Positions 1-7,565 of a stretch of 35,398 nucleotides of DNA are shown here, in pieces; the stretch's first letter is position 1, and the number at the start of each line of letters is the position of its first letter. The position numbers and the translations under genes were made by a program. Source of the stretch: Xenorhabdus griffiniae. Lineage in GTDB: Bacteria; Pseudomonadota; Gammaproteobacteria; Enterobacterales; Enterobacteriaceae. Location of the stretch: contig NZ_JADEUF010000032.1 in NCBI RefSeq assembly GCF_015163655.1, positions 1 to 35,398 on the forward strand. Direction: 5' to 3'. The notes below the pieces were generated by a model. It did no database searches. It had not been told where the DNA came from and saw nothing but the letters and a program-made list of their open reading frames with translations.

Positions 1-11
1 CCCCGCTAATA

Positions 12-137
12 TTATTTGAAATAGTTCTTAATCAACTCCTCAAATACCTCGCCAAAATCTACCAAAATATGGTTTTGATTTATTAGCACCGTTTTGTGGG
101 GATCCCTCAGCGCGAAGCGGGGAGAAACAATATGCAT
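12..137 (-). pseudogene. Possible 3' remnant of a gene, fused to a repeat
   Basis: A 41-codon reading frame runs leftwards and ends with TAA at 12-14. Its last 30 or so residues (containing HKTVLINQNHILVDFGEVF) look protein-like. Its first codons, including the ATG, lie inside the truncated repeat at 104-157, and there is no Shine-Dalgarno sequence before that ATG. It could be the tail of a gene whose upstream part was lost when the repeat arrived, or a chance frame. I do not recognise the family. Confidence 0.2.
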
Positions 138-157
138 CTTGAAGTTAGATTGGTATA
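104..157. repeat. Truncated copy of dispersed palindromic repeat
   Basis: This is half of the dispersed repeat. It keeps one arm of the GC-rich hairpin (GCGAAGCGGGGAGAAACA) and the end with TGCATCTTGAAGTTAGATTGGTATA. The other half is missing and replaced by unrelated sequence. The rest of 1-393 holds the full copy at 251-358 and AT-rich sequence in which I see no gene apart from the doubtful frame at 12-137. Confidence 0.7.
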
Positions 158-250
158 AGATTGTTTTTTGAAAGATGAAATATATAAATCAAAATATTGC
201 CCAGATTGAATACAAGCCACATTAGTGGTATCACTTCCCATAGTACTACT

Positions 251-358
251 TATATACCAATCTCATTTCAAGATGCGTGTGATGTCTCTCCCGCTAAGCG
301 GGGAGACATCAGGTTTCATATCGTGTTGTAAATTGCAACTTGAAGTTTAATGCGTATA
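251..358. repeat. Dispersed palindromic (MITE-like) repeat, full copy
   Basis: The copy runs from TATACCAATCTCATTTCAAG to TTGAAGTTTAATGCGTATA. The ends form an imperfect terminal inverted repeat (TATAC...ACTTCAAG on each strand). A central hairpin, GATGTCTC..GAGACATC, surrounds a CCCGCTAAGCGGG core. Other copies lie near 104, 5968, 8867, 9141, 13219, 34631 and 35270. It ends 35 bases before the adenosine deaminase start and lies in its promoter region. It encodes nothing. Confidence 0.85.
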
Positions 359-393
359 GCGCTTAACAAATATCGAGACCAGGAAAAAGGGTT

Positions 394-1938
394 ATGAATA
401 CTTTATCCATTGTAACCATTTTATTGATGCTATTTCCTTGTCTGGTCAATGCTGGTGAAGTAAATACAGCTTTAGCCAAGGAAAATGAAACAGCGACAGC
501 ACGTTTTTTCAGTAATCTGATTGAAACCAACGATCCAAATGTTGCAGAGCTAACAATGGCATTGAAAATGATGCCCAAAGGTGCAGATATCCATATTCAC
601 TATTCTGGTGCAATATATGCAGAAACCTATCTTGATTGGGTTGGTGATAAGGGCTATTGCATTTATGATCGGACCGATCCGAAACTTAAGATCGAAATTT
701 TTCGAATAGAAACACGTCAGAAAAACCAACTCCCAGGCGAGAATCAGCAATTTTGTCTCGAAAAGAGTGCAGTCATGGCAAACAATACTTTCTACCGAGA
801 ATTATTGAAGGTATGGTCAGACAAAGATTTTCATAACCATTATCACGAGCAGAAGGCACCAGACCAGCAATTTTTTGATACTTTTAGTTATTTCAGCCCA
901 TTATCTCATCAAATTTTAATGGATGGGATGACGAAATTAAAAAATCGGGCCAAAAATGAAAATGTTCAGTATCTGGAAATAATGTTAAACAGGGCGCCTT
1001 CTTTTGAGTACCCAGAGCTGGCTAAAGCACTCGATGCGTTAGGCCCAGATGCTGATGAAAATACCGTTTTCGCAGCATTGGCGCCCTATGCGGATTTTAT
1101 GGCTAAGGACCCACTTGTCAGGAAAGGCATATCTGATTATATCCAAACCGAAGAAGCGGCGGTTTCCGGGATCGACGATGATGAGTTTCGGATTCGGCTC
1201 CAATCTTATGTTGTTCGTAATGCGCCACGCGCGACTGTATTCTCAAGTCTGTATTCGGCATTTTCAGCGGCACATATGAGCAAAAAGATTGTCGGTGTGA
1301 ATATTGTTGGGCCGGAAAATGGTTATATAGCAATTCGTGACTATAAGTTGCACATGCTGATGTTCCGGTATCTAAAAAGGCTTTTCCCCGATGTTCGTTT
1401 ATCGCTACATGCTGGGGAATTAGTAAGTGGAATGGTTCCGCCAGAAGATTTGGCAAATCACATTCGATATGCTGTAGATATCGCAGGGGCAAATCGGATC
1501 GGCCACGGTGTTGATATTGCCAGGGAAGAGAAGGCGATTGCATTACTCCAGGAACTGAGAGAAAAGGCAATTCCTGTCGAAATTAACCTGACGAGTAATG
1601 ACTTTATTCTTGGTGTTAGAAGGAATGAGCATCCGATAAAACTTTATCAACGTTATGGAGTACCTTTTGTGATATCAAGTGATGACCCAGGAGTTTCTCG
1701 TGGTGACCTGACTCATGAATTTGTCATTTTTGCCACAAACTACAAGCCATCTTATGCAGAGATCAAAAAAACCGTATTTAATAGCATCCAATATTCTTTT
1801 CTATCCCCAGAGGAAAAATCGGCGGAGTTGCAGGATCTGCGGTCCAGGTTTTTGATTTACGAATCAGAGATTGCGGGAATAGAAAAAGCGGTGAATGATC
1901 GAGATATAAACGCTGTGTTAAATAACCAGTTGAATTAA
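394..1938 (+). CDS. Exported adenosine deaminase (ADGF/ADA-like)
   Basis: A 514-residue metal-dependent deaminase predicted to convert adenosine to inosine outside the cytoplasm. A cleavable signal peptide covers residues 1-20 (hydrophobic core, then NA|GE). All expected adenosine deaminase motifs are present: HIH metal ligands at 67 and 69 followed by SGA, HAGE with ligand His339 and catalytic Glu342, RIGHG with His371, and SSDDPG with Asp430/431. The extra N-terminal region and the secretion signal resemble the ADGF/CECR1 growth-factor-type deaminases more than the roughly 330-residue cytoplasmic Add. The start follows AGGAAAAAGG. It stands alone, with a repeat just upstream and convergent glpD downstream. 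Family assignment is firm; that it acts on host adenosine is inference. Confidence 0.88.
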   Translation: MNTLSIVTILLMLFPCLVNAGEVNTALAKENETATARFFSNLIETNDPNVAELTMALKMMPKGADIHIHYSGAIYAETYLDWVGDKGYCIYDRTDPKLKIEIFRIETRQKNQLPGENQQFCLEKSAVMANNTFYRELLKVWSDKDFHNHYHEQKAPDQQFFDTFSYFSPLSHQILMDGMTKLKNRAKNENVQYLEIMLNRAPSFEYPELAKALDALGPDADENTVFAALAPYADFMAKDPLVRKGISDYIQTEEAAVSGIDDDEFRIRLQSYVVRNAPRATVFSSLYSAFSAAHMSKKIVGVNIVGPENGYIAIRDYKLHMLMFRYLKRLFPDVRLSLHAGELVSGMVPPEDLANHIRYAVDIAGANRIGHGVDIAREEKAIALLQELREKAIPVEINLTSNDFILGVRRNEHPIKLYQRYGVPFVISSDDPGVSRGDLTHEFVIFATNYKPSYAEIKKTVFNSIQYSFLSPEEKSAELQDLRSRFLIYESEIAGIEKAVNDRDINAVLNNQLN

Positions 1939-2044
1939 ATAAAAAATAAGGGAATCGCGATAGAAAATAGGGATGATTGATTTCGAAAGTTTATGAGTTC
2001 GATGAGCGGAAAAAAACTTATATGACACGAATAAATCAAAATGA

Positions 2045-2073
2045 AAAATGGCGATAATCTCTATCGCCATTTT
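2045..2073 (-). terminator. Rho-independent terminator of glpD
   Basis: A perfect 12-bp stem (AAAATGGCGATA / TATCGCCATTTT) with a 5-base loop sits just beyond the glpD stop. Read on the minus strand, the hairpin ends in a run of T residues, as expected for intrinsic termination. Confidence 0.8.
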
Positions 2074-2078
2074 CAAAA

Positions 2079-3584
2079 TCAATCTTGCAATCGAGCGGCT
2101 TTGGCGTTTTGTGCCAGCCAGTCAGCTACACGCTGTTTTTGTTCATCAGTGAGCCACATACCCAGTTTGGTTCGGCGCCAGATAGCATCATCTAGCTCGA
2201 TTACCCATTCGTGTTTAACTAAGTAACGCAATTCAGCTTCATACAAATTATGGCCGAAACATTCGCCGAGGTCGGCCAACGTTTCGGCATCTTGCAGGAT
2301 AAATTGGCTGTTGCTACCGTAAGTACGGGCATAACGCAGTGCCACACCTTCAGGCAGCCAGTTATGACGCTGGCGTAGCAGGCGCGTATAACCATCGCGA
2401 TCACAGCCTTCCAGCTCACCGCCTGGTAACTTGCCATTTTTGGTCCATGCATTGCCCGCGTTAGGGTAGTACTGCGCCAGCTTATCCATAGCGTGTTCAG
2501 CCAGTTTGCGATAAGTTGTTAGCTTACCGCCAAATACGGACAGCAATGGCATTTGTCCTTGCTCATCTTGCACATCCAGCGTGTAATCACGGGTGATCGC
2601 TTGTGGTGAATCGGATTCATCATCACACAGGGGGCGAACGCCAGAGTAAGTCCAAACAATATCATCGCGACCAAGCTGTTTCTTAAAGTGGTCGTTATAG
2701 ACTTTCAGCAAATAGTCGATCTCTTTATCGTCAATTTTGACTTCTTTTGGATCGCCTTTGTATTCAACATCCGTTGTGCCGATAATCGAAAATTCGTCAT
2801 TCCATGGAATAACGAACACGATGCGGTGATCTTCATTTTGCAGAATATAAGCCTGCGGCTCATCGTGAACGCGAGGCACAACGATATGACTGCCTTTGAT
2901 CAGACGAATGCCATAAGGTGATTTTAGTTGCAGCCCGTTATCAAAGAAATTTTTCACCCACGGGCCAGTTGCGTTAACCAAACCTTTCGCGCGCCATGTA
3001 TTGGTTTCGCCAGTTTTGAGGTTTGTGGCTTCAACCAGCCAATAGCCATTTTCACGCCATGCACGAGTTACCTGGGTGCGGGTATGTACTTCACCACCGT
3101 GTTTTTGGACTTCTTGTGCGTTTAGAACCACCAGACGCGCATCGTCAACCCAACAGTCGGAATATTCAAAGCCACGAGTGATGGATGGCTTCAATACCGA
3201 GTTTGTGCCAAATTTCAGCCCCTTACTGCCTGGTAAGCTAACGCGTTTGCCCAAGTTATCGTACAGGAACAGGCCAATGCGGATCATCCACGCTGGACGC
3301 AGGTGTGGTTGATGTGGCAGGCGAAAGCGCATCGGGAATGCAATATGGGGAGCCAGTTTTAAAAGCACTTCACGCTCTGCCAGTGCTTCACTGACCAAAC
3401 GAAACTCATAATGTTCCAGATAGCGTAACCCACCGTGGATCAGTTTGGAGCTGGCAGATGAAGTTGCACTGGCCAAATCTTGACCTTCCAACAGTAGGAC
3501 TGAAAGCCCCCGGCCAGCAGCATCTGCCGCAATACCAGCGCCGTTAATTCCGCCGCCTATTACAATCAAGTCTTTGGTTTCCAT
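2079..3584 (-). CDS. glpD: Aerobic glycerol-3-phosphate dehydrogenase
   Basis: A 501-residue FAD-dependent, membrane-associated enzyme that oxidises sn-glycerol 3-phosphate to dihydroxyacetone phosphate and passes electrons to quinone. The N-terminus METKDLIVIGGGINGAGIAA carries the dinucleotide-binding GxGxxG fold. The protein follows E. coli GlpD, as I remember it, almost throughout, for example SSKLIHGGLRYLEHYEFRL and SGVRPLCDDESDSPQAITRD. I chose the METKD start because AGAGGGG lies about 7 bases upstream and the length equals that of E. coli. Two GlpR-operator-like sites lie directly upstream. In E. coli glpD is divergent from glpEGR. Here it lies downstream of glpR on the same strand. 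Confidence 0.97.
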   Translation of the reverse strand: METKDLIVIGGGINGAGIAADAAGRGLSVLLLEGQDLASATSSASSKLIHGGLRYLEHYEFRLVSEALAEREVLLKLAPHIAFPMRFRLPHQPHLRPAWMIRIGLFLYDNLGKRVSLPGSKGLKFGTNSVLKPSITRGFEYSDCWVDDARLVVLNAQEVQKHGGEVHTRTQVTRAWRENGYWLVEATNLKTGETNTWRAKGLVNATGPWVKNFFDNGLQLKSPYGIRLIKGSHIVVPRVHDEPQAYILQNEDHRIVFVIPWNDEFSIIGTTDVEYKGDPKEVKIDDKEIDYLLKVYNDHFKKQLGRDDIVWTYSGVRPLCDDESDSPQAITRDYTLDVQDEQGQMPLLSVFGGKLTTYRKLAEHAMDKLAQYYPNAGNAWTKNGKLPGGELEGCDRDGYTRLLRQRHNWLPEGVALRYARTYGSNSQFILQDAETLADLGECFGHNLYEAELRYLVKHEWVIELDDAIWRRTKLGMWLTDEQKQRVADWLAQNAKAARLQD

Positions 3585-3598
3585 TGCATCCCCTCTGA

Positions 3599-3638
3599 AA
3601 TGTTCGAAACAGTTCTTTAATGTTCGTTTTCGCTCAAG
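3599..3638. promoter_or_regulatory. Two tandem GlpR operator-like sites upstream of glpD
   Basis: Two 20-bp segments, each beginning AATGTTCG, lie head to tail at 3599-3618 and 3619-3638. Against the GlpR consensus WATGTTCGWTAWCGAACATW I count about 14 and 15 matches of 20. The left half-site is perfect in both and the right half is degenerate. They begin 15 bases upstream of the glpD start codon. Tandem operators at glpD are known in E. coli, so repression by the adjacent glpR product is likely. Confidence 0.65.
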
Positions 3639-3787
3639 GATTGTAATTAAAAATTCATCAATCGCCAACTATTAACTCAGAAAAAACATATTCACGTGAC
3701 ACAGGTAACAAAACCTTATCTTATACATAAGATTAATAAGGATTTTGTGGGATACAAATTGAGGAAGGGAATATTAGTGGGAGCTAA

Positions 3788-3810
3788 CCCCACCCGAATA
3801 TCGGGTGGGG
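3788..3810 (-). terminator. Strong hairpin between glpR and glpD
   Basis: A perfect 10-bp GC-rich stem (CCCCACCCGA / TCGGGTGGGG) with an ATA loop sits 33 bases beyond the glpR stop. There is no T tract on the minus strand, so it may be a Rho-independent-like terminator, a transcript-stabilising stem or a processing site rather than a full terminator. It would separate glpR transcription from glpD. Confidence 0.5.
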
Positions 3811-3842
3811 GCATTATTATGGCACTTTTGGCTAAAAAGTGA

Positions 3843-4601
3843 TTAGCACAATTCTAACTTAACGCTGTGCTGTTCGATAATTTTCTGGATGCCTGGAGGG
3901 GGAGCTTTATCCGTGAACAAAAAGTCAATCAGGTTCATGTTACCGAGATTAACCATGGCATTGCGGCCGAATTTTGAATGATCGGCAACCAACATGACGC
4001 AGCGGGAGTTTTCGATAATGGCACGTTTGGTGCGAACTTCGTGGTAATCGAATTCCAGCAGTGAACCATCACTATCGATGCCGCTGATCCCAAGAATGCC
4101 GAAATCAAGGCGGAACTGGGAAATAAAATCTAGCGTTGCTTCGCCAATGATGCCGCCATCGCGGGAGCGTACTTCACCACCCGCCAAAATCAGGCGGAAA
4201 TCTTCTTTGCTCATAAACAGAGTTGCGACATTGAGATTGTTGGTGACAATCCGTAAATCGCGATGGTTGAGCAGAGCATGTGCTACAGCCTCTGGAGTTG
4301 TTCCAATATCGATGAACAGGGTTGCGCCGTTTGGAATTTGGGTGGCAACGTGCTGTGCAATTCGAGCTTTTTCATCCGACCACATGATCTTGCGGTCATG
4401 GTAGGCCGTGTTGACCGAGCTGGATGGTAATGCGGCACCACCATGATGACGTTGGATCTTATTTTTATCTGCGAGATCATTTAAATCACGTCGAATGGTT
4501 TGCGGGCTAACATCAAAATGTGCAACCAGCTCTTCAGTGCTGACATAACCTTGAATGCGCACAAGCTCAATTATTGCATCATGTCGCTGAGTTTGCTTCA
4601 C
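3843..4601 (-). CDS. glpR: Glycerol-3-phosphate regulon repressor (DeoR family)
   Basis: A 252-residue DeoR-family repressor, the same length as full-length enterobacterial GlpR. The N-terminal helix-turn-helix is at about residues 18-40 (VSTEELVAHFDVSPQTIRRD). The C-terminal sugar-phosphate-binding domain contains FIDIGTTPEAVAHALLNH, AGGEVRSRDGGIIGEATLDF and GISGIDSDGSLLEFDYHE. It ends in LELC as in E. coli. It should bind glycerol 3-phosphate and repress glp genes, including glpD through the sites at 3599-3638. It appears to be the last gene of a glpE-glpG-glpR unit. The frame is intact, unlike the disrupted copy known in laboratory E. coli MG1655. Confidence 0.96.
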   Translation of the reverse strand: MKQTQRHDAIIELVRIQGYVSTEELVAHFDVSPQTIRRDLNDLADKNKIQRHHGGAALPSSSVNTAYHDRKIMWSDEKARIAQHVATQIPNGATLFIDIGTTPEAVAHALLNHRDLRIVTNNLNVATLFMSKEDFRLILAGGEVRSRDGGIIGEATLDFISQFRLDFGILGISGIDSDGSLLEFDYHEVRTKRAIIENSRCVMLVADHSKFGRNAMVNLGNMNLIDFLFTDKAPPPGIQKIIEQHSVKLELC

Positions 4602-4687
4602 AAAATTCCCCTAATATATGCATAGATGGATTATCGTTGACCAAAATTATCTCCCTTCTATTTCAAGCCGATGCTGAAACTTGAAAT

Positions 4688-5548
4688 CTATTGGGGCCTA
4701 TTTGGCATCTTTTGGTTTTTTTGTTTACGCAAATTATCCCATAATCCCATTAATAACCCGATGATTAATCCTGCAACATGGGCGGCATTGGCGATGTGTA
4801 ACGAAAATAGATCGAAATAGCCCACCAACAACCAAATAACAGAGATAGCGATTAACCCTCTGGGAGCACTAATCCCTCGTTTTGGGGAGATTTCACCGGT
4901 CAGCCAAACGTACCCAATCAGTGCGTAGACGACACCGGATAATCCCCCGAAATGAGATCCACTGAATAATGATTGCGCCCAGCTACTGAAAATGGCTGAC
5001 ACTATCGTGATTTCAAACAGCTTACCGCTCCCAATCTTTTGCTCTACCTGGCTGCCGAAATACCACCATAAGGCAAGATTAAAGAGCAAGTGTGTCAGAG
5101 AGAAATGCAATAGCGTTGGGCTTATCCAGCGCCATAACTCCAGATACTGATCACTGTTAGCTGGCCATGCTAATCCGTTCATAACATCCGGTATGCCTGC
5201 CATTGCCATCCAGAGGTAAACGAGGATACAAAGCAGAGTTATCGCAATAGTCAGGGGGCCAGACTGGTTTTTGAGCGTACTCAAATTCAGGTTGTTATGA
5301 TATTTAAAGAAGCTGTCAGATTTGCCTGTTTGCCAACTGGCAGCTTGATAGCGTTCATTGAGTGGATCGCGAGCAAAGTGGCGAAGTTCCTCTTCAACCC
5401 GACTGAGTTGGCTATCATCCTCTAACCAGAGTTCAACTACTGACGGCTCATTGGTGGACTGCATGGTCAAATGAATGCCCTGCGTCGCCATATAATCAAT
5501 AAAGGCCTGAGCCAGCCGAGGGTTAGATATTGAGGTTATATGGATCAT
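4688..5548 (-). CDS. glpG: Rhomboid intramembrane serine protease
   Basis: A 286-residue rhomboid protease of the inner membrane. An N-terminal cytoplasmic domain (about 1-90) precedes a six-helix core starting near residue 98. The catalytic dyad is visible: Ser204 in GGLSGVVYALIG and His257 in ANAAHVAGLIIG. Further rhomboid features are WRWISPTLLHFSLTHLLFNL and the GxxxG-type last helix. It is about ten residues longer than E. coli GlpG, mostly in a basic C-terminal tail (DNLRKQKNQK). It lies 61 bases after glpE and 86 before glpR, as in the E. coli glpEGR order. Its physiological substrates cannot be read from here. Confidence 0.96.
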   Translation of the reverse strand: MIHITSISNPRLAQAFIDYMATQGIHLTMQSTNEPSVVELWLEDDSQLSRVEEELRHFARDPLNERYQAASWQTGKSDSFFKYHNNLNLSTLKNQSGPLTIAITLLCILVYLWMAMAGIPDVMNGLAWPANSDQYLELWRWISPTLLHFSLTHLLFNLALWWYFGSQVEQKIGSGKLFEITIVSAIFSSWAQSLFSGSHFGGLSGVVYALIGYVWLTGEISPKRGISAPRGLIAISVIWLLVGYFDLFSLHIANAAHVAGLIIGLLMGLWDNLRKQKNQKMPNRPQ

Positions 5549-5609
5549 TGCTCGTCTTATCTCTGCCTTAAGTTGAAGTTAATTGCATTATAATCAGCGT
5601 GTTAAAGGT

Positions 5610-5933
5610 TTATTGAGTATGGACAGCGTGAGGATAGTCTCTTTGCCAGACTTCAAAACCGCCATTGACACTATAAACGGTCTCAAAACCCATATTGATC
5701 AGGTACTGTGCTGCTCCTTGGCTGCTATGGCCGTGGTAACACATCACCATGACCGGTTGGTCAAAATCCGCTTCTTGTAGAAAGCTATTGAGTGTTTCAT
5801 TTGTTAGGTGAAATGCACCGGTCGCGTGTCCGGCCTGGAAGCTTTGTGGATCGCGGATATCAACCATGACTGCGGTTTTATCGAGCCAATGTTGGTAAGC
5901 CTGTTCAGGAGTTATCGTTTGAAAATGGTCCAT
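5610..5933 (-). CDS. glpE: Thiosulfate sulfurtransferase (single-domain rhodanese)
   Basis: A 107-residue cytoplasmic rhodanese that moves the sulfane sulfur of thiosulfate to cyanide or to thiol acceptors such as thioredoxin. The active-site loop CYHGHSS places the persulfide-forming cysteine at residue 65, as in E. coli GlpE (108 residues). [20 protein letters not shown] is the typical rhodanese entry motif. It is the first gene of the glpEGR unit. Its promoter region contains a repeat copy and, further up, the nfuA hairpins. Confidence 0.96.
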   Translation of the reverse strand: MDHFQTITPEQAYQHWLDKTAVMVDIRDPQSFQAGHATGAFHLTNETLNSFLQEADFDQPVMVMCYHGHSSQGAAQYLINMGFETVYSVNGGFEVWQRDYPHAVHTQ

Positions 5934-5967
5934 AAATACTCAACGTAGTTTCTAAAATTTTCATTTT

Positions 5968-6074
5968 TATATACCAATCTAACTTCAAGATGCGTGTGAT
6001 TTCTCCCCGCGAAGCGGGGAGAAATCACGTTTCATATCGTGTTGTAAATTGCAACTTGAAGTTTAATGCGTATA
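5968..6074. repeat. Dispersed palindromic (MITE-like) repeat, full copy
   Basis: This is one of the best-preserved copies. It has the ends TATACCAATCTAACTTCAAG and TTGAAGTTTAATGCGTATA, a perfect central hairpin GTGATTTCTCCCCGC-GAA-GCGGGGAGAAATCAC (shown by arms), and a spacer containing CATATCGTGTTGTAAATTGC. It lies between nfuA and glpE, in the likely glpE promoter region. Confidence 0.88.
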
Positions 6075-6093
6075 TATTCATTTCTTAATAGTC

Positions 6094-6139
6094 GTCAGGT
6101 CATACCTGACTGCCTTCCCAATATAACGATTGGGAAGGC
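6094..6139 (-). terminator. Two adjacent hairpins after nfuA
   Basis: Reading from nfuA, the first hairpin is a perfect 11-bp stem (GCCTTCCCAAT / ATTGGGAAGGC, 6112-6139, 6-base loop). After a single base comes a second, 7-bp stem GTCAGGT-CAT-ACCTGAC (6094-6110). Neither has a T tract. Their position 70-115 bases past the nfuA stop suggests transcript end formation or RNA stabilisation. Confidence 0.5.
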
Positions 6140-6208
6140 GTAGATATAGAGATAGAAAATGTTAGAAACAGAAAAATGGTTAAAAATTGTCAAAATAAGA
6201 ATGAAAAA

Positions 6209-6784
6209 TCAGTAATATGAATGTTCACCGCGCTGATGCTCAGTCAGATCTTTTACACCTTTTAATTCAGGGAATGTCTGTAATAACTGTTTTTCGATCC
6301 CCTCTTTCAGAGTGACATCGACCATTGAACAGCCGTTACATCCACCGCCGAATTGCAGAATAGCATAACCTTCATCGGTGATTTCCATCAGGCTGACACG
6401 GCCACCATGTCCTGCAAGCTGTGGATTGATCTGCGATTGCAGGACATATTCAACACGATCAATCAGTGGGGCATCGTCCGCCACTTTACGCATTTTAGCG
6501 TTCGGGGCTTTCAGGGTCAGTTGGGAACCCAATTGATCGGTCACAAAATCAATGACGGCTTCTTCCAGAAAAGGTGCACTAATTTCATCAACATAAGCTG
6601 AGAGTTGATCGAACTTCAATTCGGTGTCAGTAGCTTCAACAGCATCCGGTGGGCAATAGGAAACACCGCATTCAGCGGTCGGCGTTCCTGGATTAATAAC
6701 AAAGACGCGGATCTGTGTACCCGGTTCTTGGTTTGCCAGTAGCTTGGCAAAATGCGCTTGCGCTGCTTCAGTAATATTAATCAT
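6209..6784 (-). CDS. nfuA: Fe-S cluster carrier protein NfuA
   Basis: A 191-residue protein that carries [4Fe-4S] clusters to target enzymes under oxidative stress or iron limitation. An N-terminal degenerate A-type carrier domain (about 1-95, [20 protein letters not shown]) is followed by a NifU C-terminal-like domain with the cluster-binding CxxC in [20 protein letters not shown] (Cys149/Cys152). Its length equals that of E. coli NfuA and the end [10 protein letters not shown] is the same. It is next to gntX and bioH, as in E. coli. It is a housekeeping Fe-S gene, separate from the IscU/IscS-like pair at 14582-16116. Confidence 0.97.
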   Translation of the reverse strand: MINITEAAQAHFAKLLANQEPGTQIRVFVINPGTPTAECGVSYCPPDAVEATDTELKFDQLSAYVDEISAPFLEEAVIDFVTDQLGSQLTLKAPNAKMRKVADDAPLIDRVEYVLQSQINPQLAGHGGRVSLMEITDEGYAILQFGGGCNGCSMVDVTLKEGIEKQLLQTFPELKGVKDLTEHQRGEHSYY

Positions 6785-6843
6785 GTCATTTGCTCAATAG
6801 TTGACTGTTCTAGTTGGTTATAATACGCCCATTTATAAAGGAA

Positions 6844-7527
6844 CTACAAGGTTCGGCATATTGCCCAAGCCTGTACAGAACGAGCACCAGCACGAATCAT
6901 CAACTGTGAAGCTTCACGCAGTGTCGTGCCCGTGGTGATCACATCGTCGAAAATCGCGACATGTTGATCGGTAAAATCGCCCTGTAATTGGAAGGCTTGC
7001 TTAAGATTGGTTCTCCTTTGGGCGGCAGATAAGCCCCGCTGCGTGAGTGTAGCACGTGAGCGGCGTAAAAAATCCGGTTGATATGGACATTGCAGCCAAC
7101 GTGATAGGGAACGGGTAATGAGTTCAATGTGATCGAAGCCACGTTGCCAGCGTTTTCTGTGATGCAGAGGAATGCCCAATATGCGATCTGGCTTATGCCA
7201 GCGGCCTTCACGATAGCCCTGCAACCAATGCAGCAGGAACAAACGCGCCAGCACGGAGGCGAGTTGTGGGGTATTGTTATATTTATAGCGTTGAATAAGC
7301 TGACTTAAAGGTGGGGTGTAATCCGTAATGGCTATCAAATATTGCCATGCAGGGGGACTCTTTACGCATCGTCCACAGGGAAAGTTGCCGGATTCAGCAG
7401 GCAGTGCACAGCGTGGACAGACAGGTTGCAACCGCCTTAAGTGACGGTGGCAGAGATAACAAATCCCATGATGGGCAAAATACAAATTTTGCTGGCATAG
7501 CCAACAGTATCCAACCATTGTTAGCAT
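6844..7527 (-). CDS. gntX: ComF-family phosphoribosyltransferase-like protein GntX
   Basis: A 227-residue ComF/GntX-family protein. The N-terminal part has paired zinc-binding-type cysteines (CWLCQQ, ICYLCHRH, CPRCALP, CGRC). The C-terminal part is a phosphoribosyltransferase-type fold with the PRPP-loop signature VAIFDDVITTGTTLREA. I chose the MLTMVGYCW start over the longer upstream frame because AAGGAAGGAAAC precedes it and the length then equals E. coli GntX (YhgH). It is divergent from bioH with only 38 bases between starts. The biochemical role in enterobacteria is not settled; homologues take part in DNA uptake in competent bacteria. Confidence 0.93.
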   Translation of the reverse strand: MLTMVGYCWLCQQNLYFAHHGICYLCHRHLRRLQPVCPRCALPAESGNFPCGRCVKSPPAWQYLIAITDYTPPLSQLIQRYKYNNTPQLASVLARLFLLHWLQGYREGRWHKPDRILGIPLHHRKRWQRGFDHIELITRSLSRWLQCPYQPDFLRRSRATLTQRGLSAAQRRTNLKQAFQLQGDFTDQHVAIFDDVITTGTTLREASQLMIRAGARSVQAWAICRTL

Positions 7528-7565
7528 AGTTTCCTTCCTTGGTGACAAATAAAGTGAGAATAACA

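Noticed and set aside
1118-1570. 150-residue minus-strand frame inside the adenosine deaminase gene
   Set aside because: It lies wholly within a gene with clear catalytic motifs and looks like antisense noise.
3714-3741. Nested palindrome CCTTATCTTAT...ATAAGATTAATAAGG upstream of glpD
   Set aside because: It could be part of a promoter or operator, but it matches no consensus I can name. The CRP-site pattern was looked for nearby and not found.
4660-4687. ATTTCAAG / CTTGAAAT inverted repeat after glpG
   Set aside because: An 8-bp AT-rich stem with a 12-base loop and no T tract. It recalls the repeat's CTTGAAG ends but is too short to call a copy or a terminator.
251-6074. Repeated palindromes as a possible CRISPR array
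   Set aside because: The copies are about 107 bases long, kilobases apart, in both orientations and without regular spacers.
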